Of a stretch of DNA of 64,000 nucleotides, positions 52,701 to 60,195 are shown in pieces (within the stretch, counting starts at the first letter, position 1; each line of letters starts with the position of its first letter). This stretch comes from JAHELQ01 sp964491915. GTDB taxonomy: Bacteria; Acidobacteriota; Aminicenantia; UBA2199. Location of the stretch: NCBI GenBank assembly GCA_964491915.1, contig CAZBHS010000007.1, positions 1 to 64,000 of the forward strand, in the 5' to 3' direction. The position numbers were made by a program, and so were the translations under genes. The notes below the pieces were generated by a model, which worked only from the letters and a program-made list of their open reading frames with translations, ran no database searches and had not been told where the DNA came from.

Positions 52701-54250
52701 GAGCGTTCGGACAGGATGCCGGCGATGGCGCCGGGGGCGAAGCCTTTCTGCTGAAGTTCCGCTGCCAGAGAATCCGCTACGTTGTCGAGTTCTTTGTAGG
52801 TGACGGTGGCGCCGTTGTAATCCAGGGCGATAGCGTCCGGGTGTTTTTTGACTTGCTCCCCGATTAATTGCGGCAGGGTTTTGTCGCCGGGGAAGCCGGC
52901 GGTTGTGTTGTTGAGGTCATGGATGAGATTCTGGTATTCGCCGCTGTCGATGAGGGGTAGGTCGGCGATTTTTTTGGCCGGCTCCGAGATGCACTGGCGG
53001 AGGATGGTCATCAACCGCTGCGCTAGATACTGGACATCCCGCTCTTCGAATATGTCTTCGTGGTAATCGATGGCCAACTCGAGCTCTTCCAGGGTCTTGG
53101 TGTTTTGCTGGTTGAGGTAGATGGAGAGCTCGGAAATATTGTAGGCGGTGTTGAAGAACACCCGCTTGTCGATGTTATCGTCGTCGGCTCCGGGCAATTC
53201 GATCAATTGCACATTGAGAAGACCGTCTGTGCCGAGCCCCGCCTCTTTGAGGTCTTTGATGAGGTGATTGAAGGGGTAGCTCTGATGCTTGAGGTCGTCC
53301 CAGAGGCCTTTTTTAATGAACGACACCAGGTCGTCGAAGCTCCAATCGGGAGCGAACGGGATTCGGAACGGTAATGTGGAGACAAACATTCCGGTCATGC
53401 GGCGAAATATTTTTTTGGACCGGTTGTGCACCGGCATGCCGATGATCATGTCGTCATGGTTGAGGAAGCGAAAAAAATAGATGGATAGGGCCGCCATGAA
53501 CAGGGCGAAGTTGGAGAGGCGACGCTCTGTTTGATACTCTTCGAGGAGCTTCATGATGTCCATGGGGATGCGGGCCGACGCCCGTTTGACCCGGAGGCTG
53601 TTCTTGCGCCGGGGATTGAGGTCGAATGTGACATCCTCCCCTGAAAAATCTCCCAACCGTTTATGCCAATAGGATTTATCCCGCGAATATTTTTCGCTCT
53701 CCAGGTAATCGTTCTCGTCATTGATGAAATCGATGTATGAATGCTCTTTCGTGGGTTCCTGGAAGTTTGTGTCGTCGAGTTTCGGATAAAGGTCGATCAC
53801 TTCGCGGGCCACAGCCACGGCCGACAATCCATCGGCCACCATGTGATGGGCCTTCTCAAAAAAACCGAACCGTTTTCCTTCTATGGAAAATACGGCGAAC
53901 GAACACATGTAATTATCGCCGATGTCAAACTGCCGCCGGTGAAGCGTTTCGATTGTCTCGTCGAGTTCCGCTTCCGAAGAGGCCTCGATGATCTCCACCT
54001 GTACCGGCTCATACTCCGGGAGGTACTGGATCAAATCCCCGGTGTCATTGCCGGTCTTTTTAAACCGCAGTTGCAGTCCCTTGTTGGCTTTGACCACCAA
54101 TTTAATGGCTCGAGCCAGTTTGTTTAAGTCGTAGGTTCCGTTCAATTCAATTAAATAGCCGATGTTAGCCATATCCTGCTCTGGATTGAGCATCTGCGTC
54201 CGCCAAATTCTCTGCTGTGGATTGGTGAGTTGATAATCTACCCGGTTCAT
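49751..54250 (-). CDS. Single-module NRPS, C-A-T-E, predicted D-Asn
   Basis: The 1499-residue megasynthase has four domains. Condensation (1-440) shows HHMVADG with His136. Adenylation (460-960) shows IYTSGTTGKPKG, NEYGPTEATVG, YKSGDLGRW and NGKVDRRAL. Carrier (975-1040) shows GGDSIKA with Ser1002 for phosphopantetheine. Epimerisation (1055-1490) shows HHLVMDGISW and ENHGRHIEDIDVSRTIGWF. Residues lining the adenylation pocket, aligned by eye, are D658, L659, T662, K699, I722, G724, E749, V757, G758 and K947, giving DLTKIGEVGK. This differs from the known Asn code only by Ile for Leu, so Asn is the predicted substrate and D-Asn the product. The N-terminal C domain expects an upstream partner, and no thioesterase or other module is in the window. 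AGGAGG lies 8 nt before the ATG. Confidence 0.9.
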   Translation of the reverse strand: MNRVDYQLTNPQQRIWRTQMLNPEQDMANIGYLIELNGTYDLNKLARAIKLVVKANKGLQLRFKKTGNDTGDLIQYLPEYEPVQVEIIEASSEAELDETIETLHRRQFDIGDNYMCSFAVFSIEGKRFGFFEKAHHMVADGLSAVAVAREVIDLYPKLDDTNFQEPTKEHSYIDFINDENDYLESEKYSRDKSYWHKRLGDFSGEDVTFDLNPRRKNSLRVKRASARIPMDIMKLLEEYQTERRLSNFALFMAALSIYFFRFLNHDDMIIGMPVHNRSKKIFRRMTGMFVSTLPFRIPFAPDWSFDDLVSFIKKGLWDDLKHQSYPFNHLIKDLKEAGLGTDGLLNVQLIELPGADDDNIDKRVFFNTAYNISELSIYLNQQNTKTLEELELAIDYHEDIFEERDVQYLAQRLMTILRQCISEPAKKIADLPLIDSGEYQNLIHDLNNTTAGFPGDKTLPQLIGEQVKKHPDAIALDYNGATVTYKELDNVADSLAAELQQKGFAPGAIAGILSERSIEAVISILAILKAGGAYLPIDPAYPLDRKQYIVANSGIEFLLVENELQQTEEQLLGSLASINQITIDYPALKQSDKASSFSPPAIPPDSPAYVIYTSGTTGKPKGTAVSHRNVVNYIWWGAAQYVKGETVCFALYSSLSFDLTVTSIFIPLITGNTIAVYRDHPSGLLIEHVIADHKADIVKLTPSHLKIIKEMKGDTPRVKRFIVGGEELNTATALDIDRYFDGAIEIYNEYGPTEATVGCMIHRFDKDSDTGAAVPIGKPADNTAIYILDKHLRPLPKGIVGEIYIAGSGVAKGYLNNDALTAEKFLADPFIPGQRMYKSGDLGRWNLDNILEFFGRSDEQLKIRGFRIEPGEIQQQLLTIDAINDAVVVPVEDKSGQKSLCAYITSSSAAKLDIRSIRKQLATRLPDYMVPSFFVTLDSIPLTNNGKVDRRALPDPLLQVATGEDAIPAGETEQFIKKVWADVLGFGNVGMEDNFFELGGDSIKAVQIASRMHDVDLSVNAKDILEHQTISKLCSSVDFKSHVRQYQQGVISGRKGLTPIDNWFFSHKFKHPHHYNQSALLELKRELDLPLLEKTFEVLIQHHDGLRLNYDSQKHILFFNNRHLERPLKIERIEGDAGIDAKGLELKSSFDLEHSLLIKAALFTSNQSPGKLLITAHHLVMDGISWRVLLEDLNKIYTSLEQGKPVQLSKKSASVAEWQDALKDLLESGKLDKDKQYWDAPAVDFKLPLDHPITEWSLEHLATEKACLDAADTDYLLKEAHETYKTDVLVLVAAALVRTLRAFTGRQHLEFEMENHGRHIEDIDVSRTIGWFTAIYPIRVTRDDATIGDEIKTVKEAIRKVPSNGLSYGLLNHMTPSQNPTPAEQVEVRFNYLGQFDKEVDTPLFSYSRQSSGPDVSPHNHMTAKLEINAMILKGTLQADIHYDKKAHNPETIQKFADDYITNLKEILTHIKTEDNVHFTPSDFDTVDLSEDDLAALFE

Positions 54251-54431
54251 GTCACTACCTCCTGGTCATATTTACTTAGTTTCGTTCGAGACGTTGCCGC
54301 CTATCAATTGTATTTCTACGCGACCAATCAAAAAAAGATTCATCAGCCGCACCCTGGATTCAAGGAATGTAAGGGAAATATAATACTACTACACCCCCAA
54401 AAAAAGGTCAATATCCCCACCCCCAACAATC

Positions 54432-54610
54432 CCGCGCTGTTTGCTTGCGAATCCACGCAACTCAGGAACATTCAGCTACATAAGCGATGGTGCCGCAGGG
54501 AAAAAATTTCACTGTCTGAGCCAACGGCGAGTTTGAAATTTTTAATCGGTTATGTGGCGGCCCGCAGGGCAAATGTTCCGGTTGCGGGGATTCGCAAGCA
54601 AACCGCGCGG
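54432..54610. repeat. Long imperfect inverted repeat (foldback element)
   Basis: A 179-bp sequence folds on itself. The outer arms share a perfect 16-bp match (54439-54454 with 54588-54603) inside a longer GC-rich match. Inner paired blocks are GCAAC/GTTGC, GGAACATT (54465-54472)/AATGTTCC (54572-54579), ACATAAgCGAT (54478-54488)/ATCGgTTATGT (54545-54555), and AAAAATTTCA (54502-54511)/TGAAATTTTT (54534-54543). The apex has about 22 nt. It resembles a MITE or REP-type palindrome. Whether it is transcribed is unknown. Confidence 0.75.
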
Positions 54611-54628
54611 CATTCAACGCTCTCTCTC

Positions 54629-54657
54629 TTGACTAAACCCACTTTTTTATTTAAACT
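54629..54657 (+). promoter_or_regulatory. Possible promoter of the methyltransferase operon
   Basis: TTGACT (54629-54634), 17 bp, TAAACT (54652-54657). The -10 box is weak; TATAAT at 54657 would need an unusually long 22-bp spacer. Confidence 0.35.
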
Positions 54658-54699
54658 ATAATTGAATTAAGACCTGGAACTTAAGGAGGTTGCGAGACT

Positions 54700-55431
54700 A
54701 TGAACGTGGATATGCGAAACTATTTCGAAATAATGACTCAAAAAAAAATGTACTCCAACGCTACGAAGTTGCGTTTCCACATGAACGCCATCTTCGACGG
54801 CACAGAGTTTTCAGACAAAAAAGTTCTCGATATCGGAGGCGGCAAAGGCCTTTACACTTTTTATAGCGCCGCCCGCGGAGCCGAAACCGTCATCTGCCTG
54901 GAACCCGAAGGCGACGGCAGCAACGACGGCGTTCACAAACTATTCCAGGACGTTAACCAAACCCTTGGCCTCGACAGCGTGCAGTTGCACACCAAAACCC
55001 TGCAACAATTCACCCCCGGCGAGCGCCTATTCGACGTCATCCTTTTGCACAACTCCATCAATCATCTAGACGAAGACGCCTGCGTCGTTCTCAAGCGTGA
55101 CGCGCCGGCCCGAGCGATCTACCTCGACCTATTCCGCCGCATCTACGATATGGCGGCCCCCGGAGCTCGTTTGATCGTGTGCGATTGCTCCAGATACAAT
55201 TTCTGGGCGTTATTTAAATTGCGCAACCCCTTCGCCCCCTCCATTGAATGGGAAAAGCACCAATCCCCAAAACTATGGTCCCGTTTGCTAAAAGAAGCCG
55301 GCTTCGTGAAGCCCACAATCCGCTGGTCCACCTTCAACCGCCTGGGCAAAGCCGGACGTCTGCTATTGGGCAACAAAGTCATGGCCTATTTTTTGCGGAG
55401 CCATTTCTGCCTCACTATGCACAAACCGTAA
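54700..55431 (+). CDS. Class I SAM-dependent methyltransferase
   Basis: The 243-residue cytoplasmic enzyme has the SAM-binding fold with motif I VLDIGGGKGLYTFY, an acidic motif II end (VICLEPEG) and FDVILLHNSINHLD (motif IV-like). The C-terminal part is Arg/Trp-rich and may recognise a substrate (IRWSTFNRLGKAGRLL). The acceptor substrate is unknown. AAGGAGG lies upstream of ATG 54700. It heads a run of four genes on the plus strand and is followed 18 bp later by a nucleoside phosphorylase-like gene. One could use the SAH it makes, which is inference. Confidence 0.85.
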   Translation: MNVDMRNYFEIMTQKKMYSNATKLRFHMNAIFDGTEFSDKKVLDIGGGKGLYTFYSAARGAETVICLEPEGDGSNDGVHKLFQDVNQTLGLDSVQLHTKTLQQFTPGERLFDVILLHNSINHLDEDACVVLKRDAPARAIYLDLFRRIYDMAAPGARLIVCDCSRYNFWALFKLRNPFAPSIEWEKHQSPKLWSRLLKEAGFVKPTIRWSTFNRLGKAGRLLLGNKVMAYFLRSHFCLTMHKP

Positions 55432-55449
55432 TATAAAGAGATAAAACAG

Positions 55450-56115
55450 ATGAAACAATCATTGTTCAATCCAAATAGAATCGAGTGCCCCGGCCCGTTG
55501 ATCCTGAACGCCAAATTCTGGGACGCCGATTATTTTAGCGAGTTAAAAAAGAAGGCCGCCTACCATTTCCCCCTCATGGGAGCGGAGATCGTGGTCTTCA
55601 ACGAGTTCACCCTGGTCAGCGGCTTCCTGGGCTACCCTCAAATTATCACCCTATTGGAATTCATCAAAGACTTCCGGCAAAAAGACATCTACTTTTTGGG
55701 CACAGCCGGCAGTCTCACCGACGATATCGCCGAATCCTGCGTCTTGACTCTCAAAGAGATGCACGCCAGCGCCATATTCGATTATTTCTGCGAAGAGAAA
55801 GTATTGGATCTGGATGTCATCGATCATGGCGAAGCCCGCGTCGCCACTGGGGTGAGCGTGGATCTGATCCAGCGGGAGACCGTGGAATGGCTCAGGCGGC
55901 AAGAGGCAAAAAAGATCGATGTGGTGGAAATGGAAATATTCCCGTTACGAGTCTTTCTGGACAGGCCCTTTCCCGCCGTGGTGGTAACCACGGATCGCGT
56001 CAGCGCCGGGGGAGTGAAACAATTCCCCGACCAGAAACACTTCTTGAAGGAATTTGTCAAAGCATACGAACTAATTGTGAGGACAATCAATGAAAAAAAA
56101 AGTTATTCTAACTAA
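55450..56115 (+). CDS. Nucleoside phosphorylase / MTA-SAH nucleosidase-like protein
   Basis: The 221-residue protein resembles the PNP/UDP phosphorylase superfamily. It has a phosphate or base-binding Gly-rich strand (IYFLGTAGSLTDDI), the substrate-ribose strand (KKIDVVEMEIFPL, corresponding to the VEME element of nucleosidases) and TTDRVSAGGVKQF near the end. It is shorter than typical 5'-methylthioadenosine/SAH nucleosidases, and the N-terminal part is divergent. Its catalytic Asp is not certain. Located between a methyltransferase and a hydroxyacid dehydrogenase, it could recycle a methyl-transfer by-product. It overlaps the next gene by 26 bp. Confidence 0.75.
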   Translation: MKQSLFNPNRIECPGPLILNAKFWDADYFSELKKKAAYHFPLMGAEIVVFNEFTLVSGFLGYPQIITLLEFIKDFRQKDIYFLGTAGSLTDDIAESCVLTLKEMHASAIFDYFCEEKVLDLDVIDHGEARVATGVSVDLIQRETVEWLRRQEAKKIDVVEMEIFPLRVFLDRPFPAVVVTTDRVSAGGVKQFPDQKHFLKEFVKAYELIVRTINEKKSYSN

Positions 56116-57058
56116 GAATTACCTGCAGCCGGCCATCGACCGGTTGAACGAATCTTTCAATCTGGTGGTGGCGGAAGAGACCGGAAAAGACCTGGCCTCT
56201 GTTGTGAAAGAACACCCGGACGCCGAAGGGTTGATCAGTTTTTTGTCCGACAAAATCGACCGCGGTATCATGGATCTGGCCCCCAACTTGAAGATCATCG
56301 CCAATTACGCGGTGGGCTACAACAACATCGATGTGGCAAGCGCTCTTGGAAAGGGAATTTATGTAACCCATACCCCGGATGTCTTGACCGAAGCCACAGC
56401 CGACCTCGCCATGGCGTTGACATTGACTGTGTGCCGCAGGATTCTGGAAGCGGATGAATTTGTGCGGGCCGGTAAGTTTGACGGTTGGGGCGCGAAACTG
56501 ATGTTGGGCAAGGAACTTCGCGGCAGTACCTTTGGCGTCGTGGGCCTCGGCCGTATCGGTTTGGCCACTGCCAAAAGAGCCGCGGGATTCGGGATGAAGG
56601 TGATGTATTACTCCAAAACCCGCAAGCCTGAGATCGAAGAGCGGTTGGGCTTCCAATACGCCCGTTTCGTCGATGTGGTGAAAGAGGCGGATATCCTATC
56701 CCTGCATTTGCCCTATTCGGAGGGAGTGCACCACCTCTTCAACAAAGATGTGTTCGATTTGATGAAAACCGACGCTGTGTTCATCAACGCCGCCCGCGGC
56801 GCTTTGATGGACGAAGCCTATCTGGCGGAAAAATTGGAGAAGGGGGAACTCTTCGGCGCCGGACTGGATGTCTATGAATTCGAACCCAAAGTGACGGAGC
56901 GGTTGTTGAAGTTGAAGAATGTGGTGATGGCCCCCCATATCGGCAGCGCCACCGACGAGACTCGCCTCGAGATGGCGATGATGACGGTGCGCGGGGTGGC
57001 CAAAGCGTTGGACGGCGAGGCGCCGGACTTTTTGGTGCCGGAGTGGAAATCTAAGTAG
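56090..57058 (+). CDS. D-isomer specific 2-hydroxyacid dehydrogenase (glyoxylate/glycerate type)
   Basis: The 322-residue NAD(P)-dependent enzyme has the catalytic and cofactor motifs of the D-2-hydroxyacid dehydrogenase family. These are GVVGLGRIGLATAKRA (Rossmann GxGxxG), YYSKTRKPEIEE, the catalytic Arg in NAARGALMDEAYL, a Glu in DVYEFEPK and the His in APHIGSAT. It most resembles glyoxylate/hydroxypyruvate reductases. GAGG lies 6-8 nt upstream of ATG 56090. It overlaps the preceding gene by 26 bp and precedes uvrB by 6 bp. Confidence 0.88.
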   Translation: MKKKVILTKNYLQPAIDRLNESFNLVVAEETGKDLASVVKEHPDAEGLISFLSDKIDRGIMDLAPNLKIIANYAVGYNNIDVASALGKGIYVTHTPDVLTEATADLAMALTLTVCRRILEADEFVRAGKFDGWGAKLMLGKELRGSTFGVVGLGRIGLATAKRAAGFGMKVMYYSKTRKPEIEERLGFQYARFVDVVKEADILSLHLPYSEGVHHLFNKDVFDLMKTDAVFINAARGALMDEAYLAEKLEKGELFGAGLDVYEFEPKVTERLLKLKNVVMAPHIGSATDETRLEMAMMTVRGVAKALDGEAPDFLVPEWKSK

Positions 57059-57064
57059 CGGCGC

Positions 57065-59038
57065 ATGTACCGTTTGAAATCCGCGTTCTCTGTCACCGGA
57101 GGACAGCGGGAAACCATCGATGCCATCGCCGCTAAATTCGACGCTGGTGTCAAACGACAGGTCTTACTGGGGGTGACAGGTTCCGGTAAGACCTTTGTGG
57201 TGGCGAATCTCATCGATAAATTGGGCTTGCCGGCTATGATCCTGTCGCCCAACAAAACTCTGGCGGCCCAATTGTACCAGGAATTCAAAGGTTTTTTCCC
57301 GGAGAACCGGGTGGGGTATTTTATCAGTTATTATGACTATTACCAGCCGGAGGCCTATATTCCCCAAAAGAACCAGTACATCGCCAAAGAGGTCTCCATC
57401 AACCCTGAATTGGAACGGTTGCGCATCGACGCCGCCCGCAATATTCTGGAGTCGAAGCACACTGTCATCGTGGCCTCTGTGTCCGCCATCTACAGCATCG
57501 GCTCGCCGGACGATTTTTTCAAACAACGGATCACCTATTCGTTGAGGTCCACCATCAAGCGCGAAGATTTGGTGCGGGAATTCGTCAACCTCGGCTATCA
57601 GCGAAGCGAGGGCCTCATCGACAGCGGTTCGTTCCGGGTGCGGGGCGATATAGTGGAAATCTGGCCCACCAGTGAAGAGAGTCCGGTGAGGTTTGTGTTG
57701 GATATCGATAGGGTGTCGGCCATCGAGGTGTTCGACCCGGTGACCGCCGCTATCCTTCGTAGTCTGGAGACTGTCAGTATATTCCCTATCTCCTATTTTT
57801 ACCATAAAAAAGAGCGGGTGCTTCATATTATCAAAGATATCAAAGAAGAACTGAATCGCCGCTGCGAATATTTCCTGGGAAACGGCAAGCCGGAGTATGC
57901 CGAACGGTTGCGGGAGCGAACCCTCTTCGATATGGAGATGCTGGAGCAATACGGCCATTGCGCCGGAATCGAGAATTATTCGCGCTACCTATCGGGCCGG
58001 GCGCCGGGCGAGGCTCCGTACACCTTGCTTGACTTTATGGGCAAGGAGTATCTGATGGTGATGGACGAGTCGCATATTTCTGTGCCGCAATTGAGCGCCA
58101 TGTACAAGGGGGACAGGTCCCGTAAAGAGAAATTGGTGGATTTTGGATTCCGCTTGCCGTCGGCGTTGGACAACCGGCCGTTGAATTTCGCGGAATTCAA
58201 TGAGCGGTTGGACCGGGCGCTCTATGTATCGGCAACGCCGGCTGAGTATGAGATCGACAACAGCGGCCGTTATGTGACGGAGCTTCTGGTCAGGCCCACG
58301 GGACTCCTCGATCCGAAGATCGATGTGCGGCGGGTCGAGTCGCCGGTGGACGATATGCTGGTGGAAGTCCGCAAGGAGGTGGACGCCGGCAACCGGGTGT
58401 TGGTCACCACCCTCACCAAAAAAATGGCGGAGAAGCTGACCCACTTTCTGGCGGGGACAGGGATCAAATGCACCTACCTTCATTCGGAGATCAAGTCGTT
58501 GGACCGGATCAAAATCATCAAGAAGCTGCGATTGGGGGAGGTGGATGTGCTGGTGGGCATCAACCTGTTGCGCGAAGGGTTGGACTTGCCGGAGGTGTCG
58601 TTGGTGGTGGTGCTGGACGCCGACCGGGAAGGATTCCTGCGCAGCGAACGCTCGTTGATTCAGATCTTCGGCCGCGCCGCCCGTAATCTCGACGGCAGGG
58701 TACTGGCCTATATCCACGACATGACCGATTCGTTGTCGCGGGCTATCGAGGAGTCGGAGAGGCGCCGCTCATTGCAGGAAGATTACAACCGGAAGCTGGG
58801 GATCATTCCCCAATCCATTGCCAAGAAGGTCAAAGATTTTTACGACGACGATTACTGGATTCAAAAGAGTGAAGAGGCTCTGGATCTGGATTACAAGGAT
58901 AAAAAGAGCCTACAAAAAGAGATCGATTTAATGACCAAAGCCATGAAACAAAAGGCCGATAGTCTGGATTTCAAAGGGGCGGCTGTAGTGCGGGACCAGA
59001 TAAAGTCCTTGAAGAACCTGATGTTGGAATTGTTTTAG
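57065..59038 (+). CDS. uvrB: Excinuclease ABC subunit B
   Basis: UvrB is the damage-verification helicase of nucleotide excision repair. The 657-residue protein has Walker A GVTGSGKTFVVANL, the beta-hairpin region YYDYYQPEAYIP, DESHISVPQL (Walker B region), helicase motif VI QIFGRAARNLDGR and a C-terminal UVR domain (MTKAMKQKADSLDFKGAAVV). It is the last gene of the run that begins with the methyltransferase, and converges on the DUF362 gene with an 8-bp gap. There is no obvious SOS box in front; expression is probably by read-through. Confidence 0.96.
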   Translation: MYRLKSAFSVTGGQRETIDAIAAKFDAGVKRQVLLGVTGSGKTFVVANLIDKLGLPAMILSPNKTLAAQLYQEFKGFFPENRVGYFISYYDYYQPEAYIPQKNQYIAKEVSINPELERLRIDAARNILESKHTVIVASVSAIYSIGSPDDFFKQRITYSLRSTIKREDLVREFVNLGYQRSEGLIDSGSFRVRGDIVEIWPTSEESPVRFVLDIDRVSAIEVFDPVTAAILRSLETVSIFPISYFYHKKERVLHIIKDIKEELNRRCEYFLGNGKPEYAERLRERTLFDMEMLEQYGHCAGIENYSRYLSGRAPGEAPYTLLDFMGKEYLMVMDESHISVPQLSAMYKGDRSRKEKLVDFGFRLPSALDNRPLNFAEFNERLDRALYVSATPAEYEIDNSGRYVTELLVRPTGLLDPKIDVRRVESPVDDMLVEVRKEVDAGNRVLVTTLTKKMAEKLTHFLAGTGIKCTYLHSEIKSLDRIKIIKKLRLGEVDVLVGINLLREGLDLPEVSLVVVLDADREGFLRSERSLIQIFGRAARNLDGRVLAYIHDMTDSLSRAIEESERRRSLQEDYNRKLGIIPQSIAKKVKDFYDDDYWIQKSEEALDLDYKDKKSLQKEIDLMTKAMKQKADSLDFKGAAVVRDQIKSLKNLMLELF

Positions 59039-59046
59039 GCGGATAA

Positions 59047-60192
59047 TCAGCGGTGGATGATCCGTCCCAATAGCGGCACCTTCACTGAAATGGCGCGGGC
59101 GGGGCAGATTTCCTGGCAACAATAACAACGGATGCAATTATCGTAATTGTACACCGGTTTGCGATTTTTCTCCTCGCTGTCCCAATTCACAGCCTTGTCT
59201 TTGACGGGGCAAATCTTGATGCATTCGCCGCATCTGAGGCAGGCGCGGTCGTCGATGATTGGTTTGGGGGTGATGAGGCGTTTGAGGAAGGTGGGGAAGG
59301 ATTCGGATGAGACGAATCTATGGGGCGGTTTGCGCACGACGTTGAAATCTTTGCGGATCAGGGGCGCGATGTCGTCGCCCACCAATTCTATTTCTTCTTC
59401 TAAGTGAGTGCCCAGTCCCTCTTCACGGGCGATCGGGAGATAGGGGACATGATCGGGGTTGAGATGAATGAGCCGGCAAGCGGTGGCGTCCAATGCGGCT
59501 GGATCTGTGGAGAGGAGCAGCGCTTTCACCGGAGTGGGATCGCCGGAGCGGGGGCCGTTGCCCTCCATGGCGATGATGGCGTCCATGATGCAGAGGCGGG
59601 GTTTGAGGTAAAGGTTGAGTTCCACCAATACTCTGGAAAAGTCGAAGATGTCCGGCATTTTTACATGGTATTCCCCTTTGACCAGACCGGGGATACAGCC
59701 GAATTGGTTTTTGACGGCGCCGGTCAAGCGGGTGAAGCCATGGGTTTTTAATTTAGGCAGGCTGACGAGGCCGTCGCAGGCCAATACGCCGGAGGCTATC
59801 TTCAGGGTTTTGGAGATGGTGGCTTCGGGAAACTGGATCCAACGGCCGTCGCGAAAGTCCGCCAATGGTAGCGATAATTCTTCGGCTACCTGGTAGAGGC
59901 ACGCTTTTGCCGCCGCCCGTTGGGGTTGGATCAGGCCGGGGGAATCGCCGTAAGAAACGTCGGCTCCGGCCTCTTTGAATACTTCGGCCACTGCTTTGAA
60001 TACCGCCGGGTGGGTGGTGACCGCTTTTTCCGGGGGCTCTCCCGCCAGGAGATTGGGCTTTAGGAGGATGCGTTCTCCGGCTTCGGCGAACATGGAGATT
60101 CCGCCTAAAAGATCGATCCCCCGCTTCACCGCTTCCAGTACTTTGGGGTAGTAATACCCCTCGCAAGTAACCACTGCCACTCGTGATTTCAT
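59047..60192 (-). CDS. DUF362 protein with two 4Fe-4S clusters
   Basis: The 381-residue protein has a DUF362 region at residues 1-300 (ILLKPNLLAG, GADVSYGDSPGL, LVSLPKLKTHGFTRLTGAVK, which contains the family LKTH motif). Two ferredoxin motifs follow at the end (CLRCGECIKICP and CIRCYCCQEICP). DUF362 proteins are electron carriers of unknown partner found in anaerobes and some aerobes. It probably acts in the cytoplasm as there is no signal peptide. It starts 3 bp after the FN3 lipoprotein gene and is the last gene of the minus-strand run hslV-hslU-FN3-DUF362. Confidence 0.85.
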   Translation of the reverse strand: MKSRVAVVTCEGYYYPKVLEAVKRGIDLLGGISMFAEAGERILLKPNLLAGEPPEKAVTTHPAVFKAVAEVFKEAGADVSYGDSPGLIQPQRAAAKACLYQVAEELSLPLADFRDGRWIQFPEATISKTLKIASGVLACDGLVSLPKLKTHGFTRLTGAVKNQFGCIPGLVKGEYHVKMPDIFDFSRVLVELNLYLKPRLCIMDAIIAMEGNGPRSGDPTPVKALLLSTDPAALDATACRLIHLNPDHVPYLPIAREEGLGTHLEEEIELVGDDIAPLIRKDFNVVRKPPHRFVSSESFPTFLKRLITPKPIIDDRACLRCGECIKICPVKDKAVNWDSEEKNRKPVYNYDNCIRCYCCQEICPARAISVKVPLLGRIIHR

Positions 60193-60195
60193 GGT

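Larger units (their letters stand above)
54251..54699. other. Divergent intergenic region between the NRPS and methyltransferase genes
   Basis: The 449-bp gap holds a long foldback element (54432-54610) and a promoter-like TTGACTAAAC box (54629). A 143-codon frame (54230-54661) crosses the foldback and is not a credible gene. Confidence 0.6.

Noticed and set aside
54230..54661. A 143-codon plus-strand frame before the methyltransferase
   Set aside because: It runs through the foldback element and overlaps the NRPS start; no motif or ribosome site supports it.
54700..59038. An NRPS tailoring methyltransferase cluster
   Set aside because: The methyltransferase is divergent from the NRPS gene and leads into uvrB; no evidence ties it to peptide synthesis.
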